Shown here one piece after another: positions 45,501 through 56,535 of a DNA stretch of 64,000 nucleotides. The notes below the pieces were generated by a model, which was given only the letters and a program-made list of their open reading frames with translations, was not told the origin of the DNA and ran no database searches. The translations under genes were made by a program, and so were the position numbers. Origin of the DNA: Bathymodiolus brooksi (Eukaryota; Mollusca; Bivalvia; Mytilida; Modiolidae); contig OY804579.1 in NCBI GenBank assembly GCA_963680875.1, positions 39,888,397 through 39,952,396 on the forward strand. The letters are read 5' to 3'. Every line of letters begins with the position of its first letter. The first letter of the stretch is position 1.

Positions 45501-48500
45501 TAAAGATTGGTATCTTCTGACTCTTCCACAACACACTACACAGAAAACTAAAGATTGGTATCTACTGACTCTTCCACAACACACTACACAGAAAACTAAA
45601 GATTGGTATCTACTGACTATTCCACAACACACTACACAGAAAACTAAAGATTGGTATCTTCTGACTCTTCCACAACACACTACACAGAAAACTAAAGATT
45701 GATATCTTCTGACTCTTCCACAACACACTACACAGAAAACTAAAGATTGGTATCTACTGACTCTTCCACAACACACTACACAGAAAACTAAAGATTGGTA
45801 TCTTCTGACTCTTCCACAACACACTACACAGAAAACTAAAGATTGGTATCTTCTGACTCTTCCACAACACACTACACAGAAAACTAAAGATTGGTATCTA
45901 CTGACTATTCCACAACACACTACACAGAAAACTAAAGATTGGTATCTTCTGACTCTTCCACAACACACTACACAGAAAACTAAAGATTGATATCTTCTGA
46001 CTCTTCCACAACACACTACACAGAAAACTAAAGATTGGTATCGACTGACTCTTCCACAACACACTACACAGAAAACTAAAGATTGGTATCGACTGACTCT
46101 TCCACAACACACTACACAGAAAACTAAAGATTGGTATCTCCTGACTCTTCCACAACACACTACACAGAAAACTAAAGATTGATATCTTCTGACTCTTCCA
46201 CAACACACTACACAGAAAACTAAAGATTGGTATCTTCTGACTCTTCCACAACACACTACACAGAAAACTAAAGATTGGTATCTACTGACTCTTCCACAAC
46301 ACACTACACAGAAAACTAAAGATTGGTATCTTCTGACTCTTCCACAACACACTACACAGAAAACTAAAGATTGGTATCTACTGACTCTTCCACAACACAC
46401 TACACAGAAAACTAAAGATTGATATCTTCTGACTCTTCCACAACACACTACACAGAAAACTAAAGATTGGTATCTTCTGACTCTTCCACAACACACTACA
46501 CAGAAAACTAAAGATTGGTATCTTCTGACTCTTCCACAACACACTACACAGAAAACTAAAGATTGGTATCTTCTGACTCTTCCACAACACACTACACAGA
46601 AAACTAAAGATTGATATCTTCTGACTCTTCCACAACACACTACACAGAAAACTAAAGATTGGTATCTTCTGACTCTTCCACAACACACTACACAGAAAAC
46701 TAAAGATTGGTATCTACTGACTCTTCCACAACACACTACACAGAAAACTAAAGATTGGTATCTTCTGACTCTTCCACAACACACTACACAGAAAACTAAA
46801 GATTGGTATCTACTGACTCTTCCACAACACACTACACAGAAAACTAAAGATTGGTATCTTCTGACTCTTCCACAACACACTACACAGAAAACTAAAGATT
46901 GGTATCTTCTGACTCTTCCACAACACACTACACAGAAAACTAAAGATTGGTATCTACTGACTCTTCCACAACACACTACACAGAAAACTAAAGATTGATA
47001 TCTTCTGACTCTTCCACAACACACTACACAGAAAACTAAAGATTGGTATCTTCTGACTCTTCCACAACACACTACACAGAAAACTAAAGATTGGTATCTT
47101 CTGACTCTTCCACAACACACTACACAGAAAACTAAAGATTGGTATCTACTGACTCTTCCACAACACACTACACAGAAAACTAAAGATTGGTATCTACTGA
47201 CTCTTCCACAACACACTACACAGAAAACTAAAGATTGGTATCTTCTGACTCTTCCACAACACACTACACAGAAAACTAAAGATTGGTATCTCCTGACTCT
47301 TCCACAACACACTACACAGAAAACTAAAGATTGGTATCTACTGACTCTTCCACAACACACTACACAGAAAACTAAAGATTGGTATCTTCTGACTCTTCCA
47401 CAACACACTACACAGAAAACTAAAGATTGGTATCTTCTGACTCTTCCACAACACACTACACAGAAAACTAAAGATTGGTATCTACTGACTCTTCCACAAC
47501 ACACTACACAGAAAACTAAAGATTGGTATCTTCTGACTCTTCCACAACACACTACACAGAAAACTAAAGATTGATATCTTCTGACTCTTCCACAACACAC
47601 TACACAGAAAACTAAAGATTGGTATCTACTGACTATTCCACAACACACTACACAGAAAACTAAAGATTGGTATCTTCTGACTCTTCCACAACACACTACA
47701 CAGAAAACTAAAGATTGGTATCTACTGACTCTTCCACAACACACTACACAGAAAACTAAAGATTGGTATCTTCTGACTCTTCCACAACACACTACACAGA
47801 AAACTAAAGATTGGTATCTTCTGACTCTTCCACAACACACTACACAGAAAACTAAAGATTGGTATCTTCTGACTCTTCCACAACACACTACACAGAAAAC
47901 TAAAGATTGGTATCTTCTGACTCTTCCACAACACACTACACAGAAAACTAAAGATTGGTATCTTCTGACTCTTCCACAACACACTACACAGAAAACTAAA
48001 GATTGGTATCTTCTGACTCTTCCACAACACACTACACAGAAAACTAAAGATTGGTATCTACTGACTCTTCCACAACACACTACACAGAAAACTAAAGATT
48101 GGTATCTTCTGACTCTTCCACAACACACTACACAGAAAACTAAAGATTGGTATCTACTGACTATTCCACAACACACTACACAGAAAACTAAAGATTGGTA
48201 TCTTCTGACTCTTCCACAACACACTACACAGAAAACTAAAGATTGGTATCTACTGACTCTTCCACAACACACTACACAGAAAACTAAAGATTGGTATCTT
48301 CTGACTCTTCCACAACACACTACACAGAAAACTAAAGATTGGTATCTTCTGACTCTTCCACAACACACTACACAGAAAACTAAAGATTGGTATCTTCTGA
48401 CTCTTCCACAACACACTACACAGAAAACTAAAGATTGGTATCTACTGACTCTTCCACAACACACTACACAGAAAACTAAAGATTGGTATCTACTGACTCT

Positions 48501-48580
48501 TCCACAACACACTACACAGAAAACTAAAGATTGGTATCTTCTGACTCTTCCACAACACACTACACAGAAAACTAAAGATT
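42581..48580. repeat. 48-bp minisatellite, exactly 125 units
   Basis: Unit: 'ggtatcttctgactcttcc' + 'acaacacactacacagaaa' + 'actaaagatt'. 6000 bp, no indels. Almost all variation is at unit positions 2 (g/a), 7-8 (tt, ta, ga, tc) and 15 (c/a). Unit 1 and unit 35 have extra private changes ('ttacacaacacgc'; 'catccgcaac'). The second part of the unit is the complement of R2 'atctttagttttctgtgtag', and the first six or more bases are the R2 3' end, so the unit is built from R2. Because 48 is divisible by three, open frames of 544 and 1478 codons run through the minus strand as the 16-residue repeat CCGRVRRYQSLVFCVV; they are not credible genes. Confidence 0.98.
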
Positions 48581-48720
48581 GAACAACGCGAACCCCACTA
48601 AAAACTGGGAATGAGCTCCGGTGTTCAAGAAGGATAAACAGTTCCTGCTCTACTAGTGACACTCGTCATGTTACTCTTGTCACAAACCCGGTGGCAGGTC
48701 ATAAATGAGGAAAGGATCGG
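48581..48720 (-). repeat. Dispersed repeat R2, inverted right flank of the 48-bp array
   Basis: Continues from the last satellite unit as 'gaacaacgcgaaccccac', 'taaaaactgggaatgagc', 'cagttcctgctctactagtg', 'cacaaacccggtggcagg', the reverse complement of the R2 5' half. Inverted relative to the R2 copy at 42355. Confidence 0.85.
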
Positions 48721-48824
48721 AGTGTGATTACGACAAATAGAAACCGTTAGTTCAGCAGCTTGCTTGTTAGCAGCACCCCTCTATCAAGGAAATCGTGATA
48801 GGAACCACAAACTCTGGAATATCG

Positions 48825-48905
48825 TAATAAGAAGGTAAATATCAAATTTAGTGCGGATGACGCGTTTCAGGAATAACCGTCATCAGGTACGCTCAAAGCC
48901 AAAAT
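48825..48905 (-). repeat. Dispersed repeat R5, 3' end
   Basis: 'aaatatcaaatttagtgcgg', 'atgacgcgtttcaggaataa', 'catcaggtacgctcaaagcc'. Confidence 0.75.
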
Positions 48906-50129
48906 ATTTGAAATCCATTTAATTTAATATGTTATTAAATTTAGACACAAAATTACTCCAAAAACCCACATAATTTTGGGGATTTATTTTCTTATTGAGT
49001 GTTCACAATACGGTCCGCTCAACATAAGACAAAGGGTACCAGGAGACATCATACTCCTAGTAAACGTATTATGTAAAAGTGTATATGTACACCTCTATGT
49101 GGGCAGCAAATGCACTGATTACAGTATATACACCATACATAACCGGTATTATTATATAGTAATAAATATTTTCCTATTAATTTTAATGGAAAATGATCGT
49201 GCAATATATCCTTGTATTTGCACGCTAAGTATAAAATGTATATTGCACTAGTTCAAATATGAATATTTGAAGTAGTTTAATATTCCACTTAAATATAATA
49301 AGATACACAATATTTGTATAAAAAATGCTTTAGGCATGAAATATTCATTACTATATAATAAAAGGGTTATTGCATGAATATTGGTGAATATTCATGCAAT
49401 AACCCTATAATATAATTCTTAGTTTTTATCACTTATTACATGTATTGGTGATAACAGGGAAATAATGCTCCACTTTGTAAGAATATAATGAGTTAAATAT
49501 ATATTGATGTTACAATATATCATTGTAAAATGTTTAAATATAGCTTAAACCAATTTATGTGATATTCAATAACATATCAATCAAATAAAGGGATGGCGGC
49601 AATAATTTGAAATCATTAACCCTACTGACAGGTTAACAGGTAAAATCATAACTAGTTAGTTATTCAATGTTGCAGTTTCTGTACCCTATCCAAGAATCGG
49701 TGAATTATCTAAAACTTGTATTTTTCCACTTGAAATTATTTTTGTTAATCTTAAAAACGTTGCGCAAAATAAACAAAGTAATAAGGAATATTATTTAAAT
49801 GTAAAATGAGAAATTATAGATATAATAGACAATTTTTTTTTATTTTGATATAGATAAAAGTTAAGAAAACCGGAGTTGGCAATCAATAATAGCATTTCCT
49901 GCTTCTTATAAGTCACCCGTCGTGTTACTCACATAGTCATGTACAGTAAAAGGCTTGTTGGTGATAGAAGAGGACAAAGTCTACATAAAAGTGAAAAGAA
50001 CCATTTCCATTTGAGAAATGGATATTTCGTGTGGAGATCAACCTGTTCGTGATGACAATCGTAGACATTTGCTTTAAAGTGATGTCTTCAACCTATGAGC
50101 AACGTATAGCTTTTGTTAGAGTTTCTTTT
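48906..50129. other. Intergenic with a short perfect palindrome
   Basis: 49363-49406: AGGGTTATTGCATGAATATT, four-base loop ggtg, then the exact complement. An old R2-like scrap is at 49865-49945 ('cccgtcgtgttactcac'). No gene supported. Confidence 0.5.
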
Positions 50130-50318
50130 GCCAATCTACCACAAGATTGACAAACGATAAATAAGCGTTAGAGAATACCAGAGAAACTGGCAACATAGAG
50201 TCACAAGACAAAGAAAAAACATACCACAATATGTGTTGTGCACCACTATACGCAAGCGAAAACGAATAAGGTAAATAAGACATGAGCCCTCGTACACACA
50301 ACTTGAAGTAAAGACGAA
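50130..50318 (-). repeat. Dispersed repeat R1, left flank of the 50-bp array
   Basis: Plus reads 'ccagagaaactggcaacat', 'agtcacaagacaaagaa', 'gacatgagccctcgtac', 'ttgaagtaaagacgaac', the complement of R1. The last segment 'gacgaac' is the beginning of the first 50-bp unit. Confidence 0.75.
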
Positions 50319-51960
50319 CGATGACAAACGATAACTAGCAATGTGTAATTACATATAAACAGGACGAACGATGACAAACGATAACTAGCAATGTGTAATT
50401 ACATATAAACAGGACGAACGATGACAAACGATAACTAGCAATGTGTAATTACATATAAACAGGACGAACGATGACAAACGATAACTAGCAATGTGTAATT
50501 ACATATAAACAGGACGAACGATGACAAACGATAACTAGCAATGTGTAATTACATATAAACAGGACGAACGATGACAAACGATAACTAGCAATGTGTAATT
50601 ACATATAAACAGGACGAACGATGACAAACGATAACTAGCAATGTGTAATTACATATAAACAGGACGAACGATGACAAACGATAACTAGCAATGTGTAATT
50701 ACATATAAACAGGACGAACGATGACAAACGATAACTAGCAATGTGTAATTACATATAAACAGGACGAACGATGACAAACGATAACTAGCAATGTGTAATT
50801 ACATATAAACAGGACGAACGATGACAAACGATAACTAGCAATGTGTAATTACATATAAACAGGACGAACGATGACAAACGATAACTAGCAATGTGTAATT
50901 ACATATAAACAGGACGAACGATGACAAACGATAACTAGCAATGTGTAATTACATATAAATAGGACGAACGATGACAAACGATAACTAGCAATGTGTAATT
51001 ACATATAAACAGGACGAACGATGACAAACGGTAACTAGCAATGTGTAATTACATATAAACAGGACGAACGATGACAAACGATAACTAGCAATGTGTAATT
51101 ACATATAAACAGGACGAACGATGACAAACGATAACTAGCAATGTGTAATTACATATAAACAGGACGAACGATGACAAACGATAACTAGCAATGTGTAATT
51201 ACATATAAACAGGACGAACGATGACAAACGATAACTAGCAATGTGTAATTACATATAAACAGGACGAACGATGACAAACGATAACTAGCAATGTGTAATT
51301 ACATATAAACAGGACGAACGATGACAAACGATAACTAGCAATGTGTAATTACATATAAATAGGACGAACGATGACAAACGATAACTAGCAATGTGTAATT
51401 ACATATAAACAGGACGAACGATGACAAACGGTAACTAGCAATGTGTAATTACATATAAACAGGACGAACGATGACAAACGATAACTAGCAATGTGTAATT
51501 ACATATAAACAGGACGAACGATGACAAACGATAACTAGCAATGTGTAATTACATATAAACAGGACGAACGATGACAAACGATAACTAGCAATGTGTAATT
51601 ACATATAAACAGGACGAACGATGACAAACGATAACTAGCAATGTGTAATTACATATAAACAGGACGAACGATGACAAACGATAACTAGCAATGTGTAATT
51701 ACATATAAACAGGACGAACGATGACAAACGATAACTAGCAATGTGTAATTACATATAAATAGGACGAACGATGACAAACGATAACTAGCAATGTGTAATT
51801 ACATATAAACAGGACGAACGATGACAAACGGTAACTAGCAATGTGTAATTACATATAAACAGGACGAACGATGACAAACGATAACTAGCAATGTGTAATT
51901 ACATATAAACAGGACGAACGATGACAAACGATAACTAGCAATGTGTAATTACATATAAAC
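50311..51960. repeat. 50-bp tandem array, 33 units, with 400-bp higher-order period
   Basis: Unit: 'aggacgaacgatgacaaacg' + 'ataactagcaatgtgtaatt' + 'acatataaac'. 1650 bp without indels. Two variants are informative: 'acatataaat' at 50951, 51351 and 51751, and 'gtaactagca' at 51031, 51431 and 51831. Both recur exactly every 400 bp (eight units), so a block of eight units was duplicated at least twice. First unit starts inside R1. Confidence 0.97.
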
Positions 51961-52886
51961 AGATGACAGAACTACAATGAAATATGTTGTTTCAACGTAA
52001 CTTATATGTTGTACATTTTATCGGCCCACACACACATATCAGATTTCCACATAGATAATTACAATGTTTGCCTCAAGTTACCTAGAATAGTCCTTTCTAG
52101 AATAGTAACCAAATAACTTGTATATCGTGTATTATTTCATTCATCTCATTTTTGTACCTAGCAAAGGTTTAATGTTTTCTACATACTGTGATGTTTACCA
52201 GAATTTCTACGTCAAAACGATGTTTTCGTATCATTAGTATTTCCAATGGTTGTCAAGCATGGCATAGCTACCTTTTTTCAAGGCCTCATTATAACTCTTT
52301 TCGTTTGTTTTGCTTGAGTTTTTGCATTTCTATTTTAGATTTATCACGTGTAGTTTTGACAATCATGATTTCATTCATACGCATTTTATTTTGTCTGAGA
52401 AACATTATAATCTACAAATCTCAAGCTTATGCATAATATCTTTAACCAGATAACAATTGAAATTTAGTAGGTAACATATGCAAATGCTTTATTTTGATTG
52501 AATAATTAGTGTTTACTATTTATGAGCAGTGTAGGCTTAATCTTTGCAAACGGATGAATATGCCTAGTGGCGGGAATACTATCAGTATACAACAATTTCT
52601 CGCGGGCACTATACCTGTGGAATATATATTCCTGCATTATATTTATATCTACCTCATGCAAAATAGACTGTGCTATTTTCCAATAGTGCTGTCGTGTGAG
52701 GTATAGCTCCCTTGGCCGTTGGCTCGAGCAGTTCCCACAGATGAAGACAATATTAGATCAATTGTAGATTGTTATCAAAAAGGGCAAGACATTATGTAGC
52801 CTTCATCTATGGTGTCAATATATCGGACCTCAATTACATAATAGTTGTGCATAATCATACCACCATAAAGAGTTCTCTAAAGAAAA
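51961..52886. other. Intergenic, no gene seen
   Basis: The plus-strand ORF at 52188-52436 (82 codons) lacks recognisable features. No repeat family. Confidence 0.45.
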
Positions 52887-52950
52887 AAACCGCCACGATA
52901 TAACTGAAATATTGTTGAAAGTGGCGTTAAACACCATAACCACTAACCTC
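52887..52950 (+). mobile_element. SINE-A 3' core only
   Basis: 'accgccacgatataactgaa', 'atattgttgaaagtggcgtt', 'aaacaccataaccactaacc'. Strong 5' truncation. Confidence 0.8.
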
Positions 52951-53244
52951 TAAAGAAAACTAAGAAACATAGGTGGATCCAGAGGACTAAACTATTTAAA
53001 TCGTTAAATATCATGTACGCAATGGAAACAGTAATTATTTTTATTATAGTTTAGCTTACTGGTCACAGGATATTTAAGCATATTTTATTTTGAGATGCAT
53101 TCATAAATTGGATTGATCAACAGACAGTCTATGTAAGTCTTCTACATGGTACAATAGATGTATTTCATATCAAAGCTTAATAAATTACATTGAATAATCA
53201 ATAAAATGCAAATATCATGATTTTGGACATGTTAAGATTAGAGC

Positions 53245-53375
53245 TATGGTGTTTAACGCTACTTTCAACAATATTTCAGCAATATCCTGCCGATCCGTTT
53301 TACAGGTGGAGGAAACCCGAAGAAAACCACCAACCTTCCGCAAGTCACTGACAACCTTATCACACAATGTTTTGG
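53245..53375 (-). mobile_element. SINE-A, 5' truncated
   Basis: 'atggtgtttaacgctacttt', 'ggtggaggaaacccgaagaa', 'aaccttccgcaagtcactga', ending after 'cacacaatgtttt'. Confidence 0.75.
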
Positions 53376-54080
53376 ACAAATATCAGTATATTTTATATAC
53401 ATGTAATGTACATGTATGTTTTAAACAATAAACTTATATGTAATAGTAAGAAAAGATATGGATGTAAATGAACATGAACATGAGAGACTATCCAACATTA
53501 CACTGAAACACAAATTCAAGGAAAGGAACAACACTGTTATTGCTGTTCTGCGTTACACAGTCACAATATGAGTTGAATAATAAGCATGCATACAGGTGTT
53601 TATGAGCCCCGGGGGTGAAGGACGCACATATCCCATCATTTTGAAAAGTTAAGCGGGCAAAACTATCTTTTTGCCTCCCCCCTTTTTGGAAATAATTTCG
53701 ATAAAGCTGAACTTTTAGAATGGATGCAAAAACAAATGGTTAATGCTAAAAGGTATAGGGAGCACACTCTCTGAATGAAGCTTAAATGGCCTTTTTATTT
53801 ATTTTTCATTTTATCTTATTTTATTTTATTTTTTATTTTCCTTGTCAATTTTGAAAGTTTACCCCGCCCCCACATTCCGGACTTCTCATGAAGCTTTCCC
53901 CTACTTTCAGGCCCACTTATACAGCTTCCCAAAATCCCCTAACTTACCGCACTGCAAAAGCTTGATCCTCTCCCACTTTCCGGTCCACTCCTACAGATCT
54001 TGTATGTTTTTAATAATAAACATAATTATATGTTTTATATAATGTACATGTGACTTTTATATGCATTTCATGTGTAATTT
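53376..54080. other. Intergenic, no gene seen
   Basis: Contains a (TTTTA)n-like run at 53793-53842 and a C-rich stretch at 53860-54000. No supported gene. Confidence 0.45.
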
Positions 54081-54173
54081 GATCCGTCGTGGTCGTGATC
54101 GTATGGTAGTTGCATGTACAATTACACATGCAATCAGTGCTAAAGATGTGAGTTGATGGTTCGAATTATCACT
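54081..54173 (+). mobile_element. SINE-A head only
   Basis: 'gatccgtcgtggtcgtgatc' (A-box-like), 'gtatggtagttgcatgtac', 'gatggttcgaattatc' (B-box-like). The body and tail are absent. Confidence 0.65.
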
Positions 54174-54652
54174 TGATTAAATTAATCTAACAGCAATGCT
54201 AATTACACGTATTCGGGACTGCTAATGACAATCTTGAAATTACATCAACACTATTTTCTTATTAACACTTGTGATTATGGAAAAAACTGATAATGATAAT
54301 TTAGATGAAAGTGCAAATGATATAATAACAGCCACTCTGTAAATTAAACATATTTTAGAACATAGTAAAGTACTCTCGACAATAGAATTTTGCCTTATTT
54401 AATCATTAAGACCATGGATTTTCCCCATTGTTCTGACTGTCTACAGCTGGAGAATATTGCCTTGGGCCATCTGACAACAATATACAGTAGATTAAATGGT
54501 GTTAACAATTGTTGTGAAATGCCCCAAAGCATTATCAGCTGAATAAAAGATTAAATGTTGAATTAAATTTAATACTGTCAAGAAATGATAACTTTTATTA
54601 ATAACATCTATATTTCCAAGCAATATCTCTTTCCATTCTTGAAAATCACCAC
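54174..54652. other. Intergenic, no gene seen
   Basis: No supported gene upstream or downstream of the recombinase relic. Confidence 0.4.
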
Positions 54653-55009
54653 TTATTTAATTGCATTAGGTACTGTTAGTGTCATGGTACATGCACTATC
54701 TTCATCAGTTGCACAATTTTCCTGGTTATCATTGTCATTTTTTTTCACTGAGGTTGCTGTATTATCAGTATCACATGCTGTGATAGTCGGTTTTGGAGGC
54801 TGTAGTGCGTGACTGACACTATTATGTAACGCTTCAAGTGGTCGTTTATACGTTTCCACTGCACCAGACCTGTGCTCGCTCCTGGACTTCACACTTTAAT
54901 CTGAAAATCCAGCATTGAACAGAGTAGTACAACAAGTTACTTTACCAGAGTGGTTTGTAATATTCCTGTTTTCCGAGGGAATGCCAGCAGCCTGAAACAA
55001 GTCCTTCAT
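54653..55009 (-). pseudogene. Tyrosine recombinase C-terminus (Crypton/KIAA1958-like relic)
   Basis: Minus-strand frame, about 118 codons with one internal TAA. It encodes MKDLFQAAGIPSE, then NITNHSGKVTCCTTLFNAGF, the stop, and SEHRSGAVETYKRPLEALHN followed by an Asp/Asn/Thr-rich tail. The order N-H-S-x-(R/K)...GH(R/K)S...Y is the C-terminal half of tyrosine recombinases of the Crypton-derived DUF3504 type (ZMYM and KIAA1958 family; family knowledge). The catalytic Tyr is present (ETYKRP); the H-x-x-R arginine is Lys and GH is EH. The stop could be a CAA-to-TAA change. No N-terminal part upstream. Confidence 0.6.
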
Positions 55010-55166
55010 TCTAGTTTATAATGGTTCACTTGTACATTATTTTACTTACAAATAGTGTTCACTAAATGTATAGAAATAGTTTGACAGATAACTGTGTTTA
55101 TAAAGTATATTTAACAATCAATGATGATATTATATTGTCTTGATTACTTTACAATGTTCTAAGTTT

Positions 55167-55253
55167 GTAAGAACAATGATAATCCCTGTCTTCATGATAA
55201 GCACTCGCTTTGCTCGTACTTATTCATGAAGACAGGGATTATCAGGTTCTTAC
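55167..55253. mobile_element. Fold-back element
   Basis: 'gtaagaac' and 'gataatccctgtcttcatga' pair with 'tcatgaagacagggattatc' and 'gttcttac'; the loop contains 'cactcgctttgctcgt'. Confidence 0.75.
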
Positions 55254-55330
55254 ATATACGTAATTGTCAATGAGTGGATACGATTTTCAATAGAATTATC
55301 AACCTTTTAAATTGTCCTGCTATTATTTTG

Positions 55331-55470
55331 GTTAGGGTGTTTAACGCCACTTTCGACAATATTTCAGCTATATCGTGGCGGTCAGATTTATTGGTGGTGG
55401 ACACCGGAGGACCCGGAGTAAACCACCAACCTGTGTCGTAAGTCAGTGACAAACTTTATCACATAATGGA
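55331..55470 (-). mobile_element. SINE-A, 5' truncated
   Basis: 'ggttagggtgtttaacgcca', 'ctatatcgtggcggtcag', 'taaaccaccaacctgtgtcg', ending at 'tatcacataatgg'. Tail is telomere-like. Confidence 0.8.
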
Positions 55471-55699
55471 TATTATTTGGTATTCAGATTAAATTATAAT
55501 TTTATTTTGTTGTTGTTGTTGTTATCTCGCAATTAATCAAATGTATTGTTCATCAACATATCACTGTATATGCCACCCATGTTTTTGGTCAGGTTACATG
55601 TAATGTTCCTAATACAATAGACAGTGATCAATTAATCTTTTGGGCCCATAAAAATAGGTTGACATCGCCATTTTTATAAATTGAAGTGCCTGTGCCAAG

Positions 55700-55830
55700 C
55701 CAGGAAAGTGAGCGGTCATGTATTTTTGTGTTAGGAATATCAATTTTGCCTCTATCTGCGAAATGTTATTGGGAATAGTAACCATGGTAACTGTTCCGAC
55801 AGTGTGGTATTTTGTGTTTTGCTATGCATG
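55700..55830 (+). repeat. Dispersed repeat R3
   Basis: 'gagcggtcatgtatttttgt', 'gttaggaatatcaattttgc', 'aactgttccgacagtgtgg', 'tattttgtgttttgctatg'. Unamplified reference for the 20-bp array at 57713. The preceding 'aagtgcctgtgccaagcc' resembles R4. Confidence 0.65.
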
Positions 55831-55834
55831 CTCC

Positions 55835-55945
55835 TAAAGACTTTTAAATCATTTGGCTCTCCAAATCTTTGGCTATGATCGTACCTGATGGAGATTATTG
55901 AAGAAGCGCGTCGTGTTCACTAACTTTGATATCTACGTTTTATAA
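55835..55945 (+). repeat. Dispersed repeat R5, 3' half
   Basis: 'atcatttggctctccaaatc', 'gatcgtacctgatggagat', 'agaagcgcgtcgtgttcac', 'gatatctacgttttata'. Confidence 0.7.
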
Positions 55946-56257
55946 AGATCTTAGTTTGCTATATTCTTCGCAGTTACAAACAACAAATCAAGCTACCTGG
56001 TTGGTCAAGAGCACTTTACTATGTTCTAAAGATGCAAACAACACGTTTGATCTGGGAAAAAACACTACTTTTTCATTATTTGATGCAATAATTAAAACAA
56101 CTCAGTTGATGCCTATATTTTTCAACGTTAATGTTATTTAAAACACGCCTTTGAGAATCGCACATTAATTGACACTTCAGTGTATCCGATGGTTAGTTGA
56201 TTGATTATCAGAATAAAACCGACATATCAATCCACCTGATTTTATTATATCAAACAA
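55946..56257. other. Intergenic, no gene seen
   Basis: A 71-codon ORF spans an R5 end and adjacent DNA and is not supported. Confidence 0.4.
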
Positions 56258-56535
56258 GACAGAAACGGACACTGGCAGAGGAAACAACTTCATTTCCATA
56301 CAATCGATGCCATTATATGAAAAAAAGACAGAAATGGGCACTGGCAGAAGAAACAACTTTATTTCCATACAATCGATGCCATTATATGAAAAAAAAGACA
56401 GAAACGGGAACTGGCAGAGGAAACAACTTTATTTCCACACAATCGATGCCATTATATGGAAAAAAAAGACAGAAACGGGAACTGGCAGAGGAAACTATTT
56501 CATTTCAATGCAATCAATTTCATAATAAGTTGAAT
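56258..56535. repeat. About 70-bp tandem array, 4 copies
   Basis: 'gacagaaa' starts at 56258, 56327, 56397 and 56468, spacing 69, 70 and 71 bp; the change is in the A-tract before it. Unit contains 'ctggcagaggaaacaactt' and 'aatcgatgccattatatg'. A 131-codon plus-strand ORF crosses it and is not credible. Confidence 0.9.

Noticed and set aside
42581..48580. CRISPR-like array with variable positions
   Set aside because: Differences are a few point variants, not spacers; flanks are transposon repeats and no cas genes exist.
42558..48662. Minus-strand ORFs of 544 and 1478 codons (Cys/Val-rich 16-residue repeats)
   Set aside because: They are translations of the 48-bp array, open only because 48 is divisible by three. 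A second minus frame is open as well, and variation shows no codon-position bias.
50311..51960. CRISPR-like regular array
   Set aside because: Units are contiguous and identical, with no unique spacers, in animal DNA.
54585..54812. Plus-strand ORF of 75 codons with hydrophobic stretch
   Set aside because: It is antisense to the recombinase relic, whose minus-strand reading explains the region better.
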